From an uncultured Eubacterium sp. (GTDB taxonomy: Bacteria > Bacillota > Clostridia > Lachnospirales > Lachnospiraceae), in the NCBI GenBank assembly GCA_947088865.1, contig CAMUHY010000011.1, positions 1-64,000 on the forward strand: a stretch of DNA of 64,000 nt, written 5' to 3'. Under the pieces are notes generated by a model. That model was given only the letters and a program-made list of their open reading frames with translations. It was not told the origin of the DNA and ran no database searches. Of this stretch, positions 63,818 through 64,000 are shown piece after piece. The position numbers and the translations under genes are program-made. Within the stretch, counting starts at the first letter, position 1. Each line of letters starts with the position of its first letter.

Positions 63818-64000
63818 GTGAAAAAGCGAATTTCTTTAAAAATTATGATACCCCAGTTGTTTTTACTGGTACTTACTGTTGTTGTCAATATGACTACAAC
63901 AAGCAAAATGCAGGAAATTAGAACATTTCTTGAAGGATTGATACAAAAGGCGGATATTTCATCGGATATCGTCTCTTCGGCTTCAAAGATGAACGACAGT
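63818..64000 (+). CDS. N-terminus of a membrane protein, possibly a chemoreceptor (cut by window edge)
   Basis: GTG start after ATGGAGGATA. The 61 residues seen begin KKRISLKIMIPQLFLLVLTV, a signal-anchor helix, followed by a helical segment (KMQEIRTFLEGLI, then ADISSDIVSSASKM). The layout is that of an MCP or sensor kinase N-terminus; the leader TTTTGTGCAAAAAATGGAGGA is a short relative of the leader repeat. Confidence 0.55.
   Translation, partial: MKKRISLKIMIPQLFLLVLTVVVNMTTTSKMQEIRTFLEGLIQKADISSDIVSSASKMNDS

Overview
The window is AT-rich chromosomal DNA from a spore-forming, chemotactic, anaerobic-type Firmicute, most likely a member of the Lachnospiraceae/Clostridia. This rests on the ispF-cysS-mrnC-rlmB-sigH gene order, a cotJABC spore-coat operon, a CIRCE-controlled groESL, several chemoreceptors, NfeD/FloA, and GlnRS and ArgRS of bacterial type. 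The species call is inference; no rRNA is present.

Layout. 1-9.8 kb: two tRNAs, then ispF, cysS, mrnC, rlmB and sigH. These are followed by a membrane histidine kinase, a small membrane protein, NfeD, flotillin FloA, a small basic protein and a LytTR response regulator, then tRNA-Thr and a cysteine hydrolase. 9.8-29.8 kb: purA, a small adenylation/PLP-decarboxylase/carrier-protein cluster (13.5-16.7 kb), hslO, glnS, a cold-shock protein, an orphan substrate-binding lipoprotein, a soluble zinc-binding (CZB) chemoreceptor, a CBS-domain pyrophosphatase and a SEC-C methionine aminopeptidase. 42.4-64 kb: an OGG-type glycosylase, groESL, an MCP, guaB, a CheX/CheY-like pair, a TruA-like protein with an altered catalytic residue, argS, a GGDEF-EAL protein and a pyrC-pyrF-pyrK-pyrD run. 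A truncated membrane protein gene lies at the right edge.

The outstanding feature is 29.98-42.3 kb. The cotJ operon (minus strand: cotJA, cotJB, cotJC) has its third gene split into three pieces lying 11.8 kb apart end to end. The pieces are separated by two different DNA elements of 3,126 bp and 8,053 bp. Each element carries its own large serine recombinase. Each is bounded by a short direct repeat (TATGGTGGTC, or TATAGGTA) at exactly the point where the CotJC reading frame breaks. Joining at these repeats removes both elements and restores an uninterrupted 198-codon CotJC with all expected Mn-catalase ligand motifs. The inner flanks of each element are inverted repeats which, when the element circularises, form an attP-like imperfect palindrome centred on GG. 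This is the architecture of skin-type intervening elements that are excised during sporulation, here doubled in one coat gene. Element 1 looks like a prophage reduced to recombinase, small ORF, holin and amidase. Element 2 carries a CofE-like protein, a VanR/VanS-like pair, a DUF4143 remnant and a PAS hybrid kinase.

The window is also rich in interspersed intergenic repeats: a gene-start leader element (AGCAGCGCAGAAATGAGGA-type), a GGCTGTCGCAAAA-type hairpin family, a REP-like GCGGAT/ATCCGC palindrome and a C-tract hairpin. All start sites were chosen by ribosome-binding-site spacing and family length, read by eye. Function calls come from motif recognition only; no database search was run.
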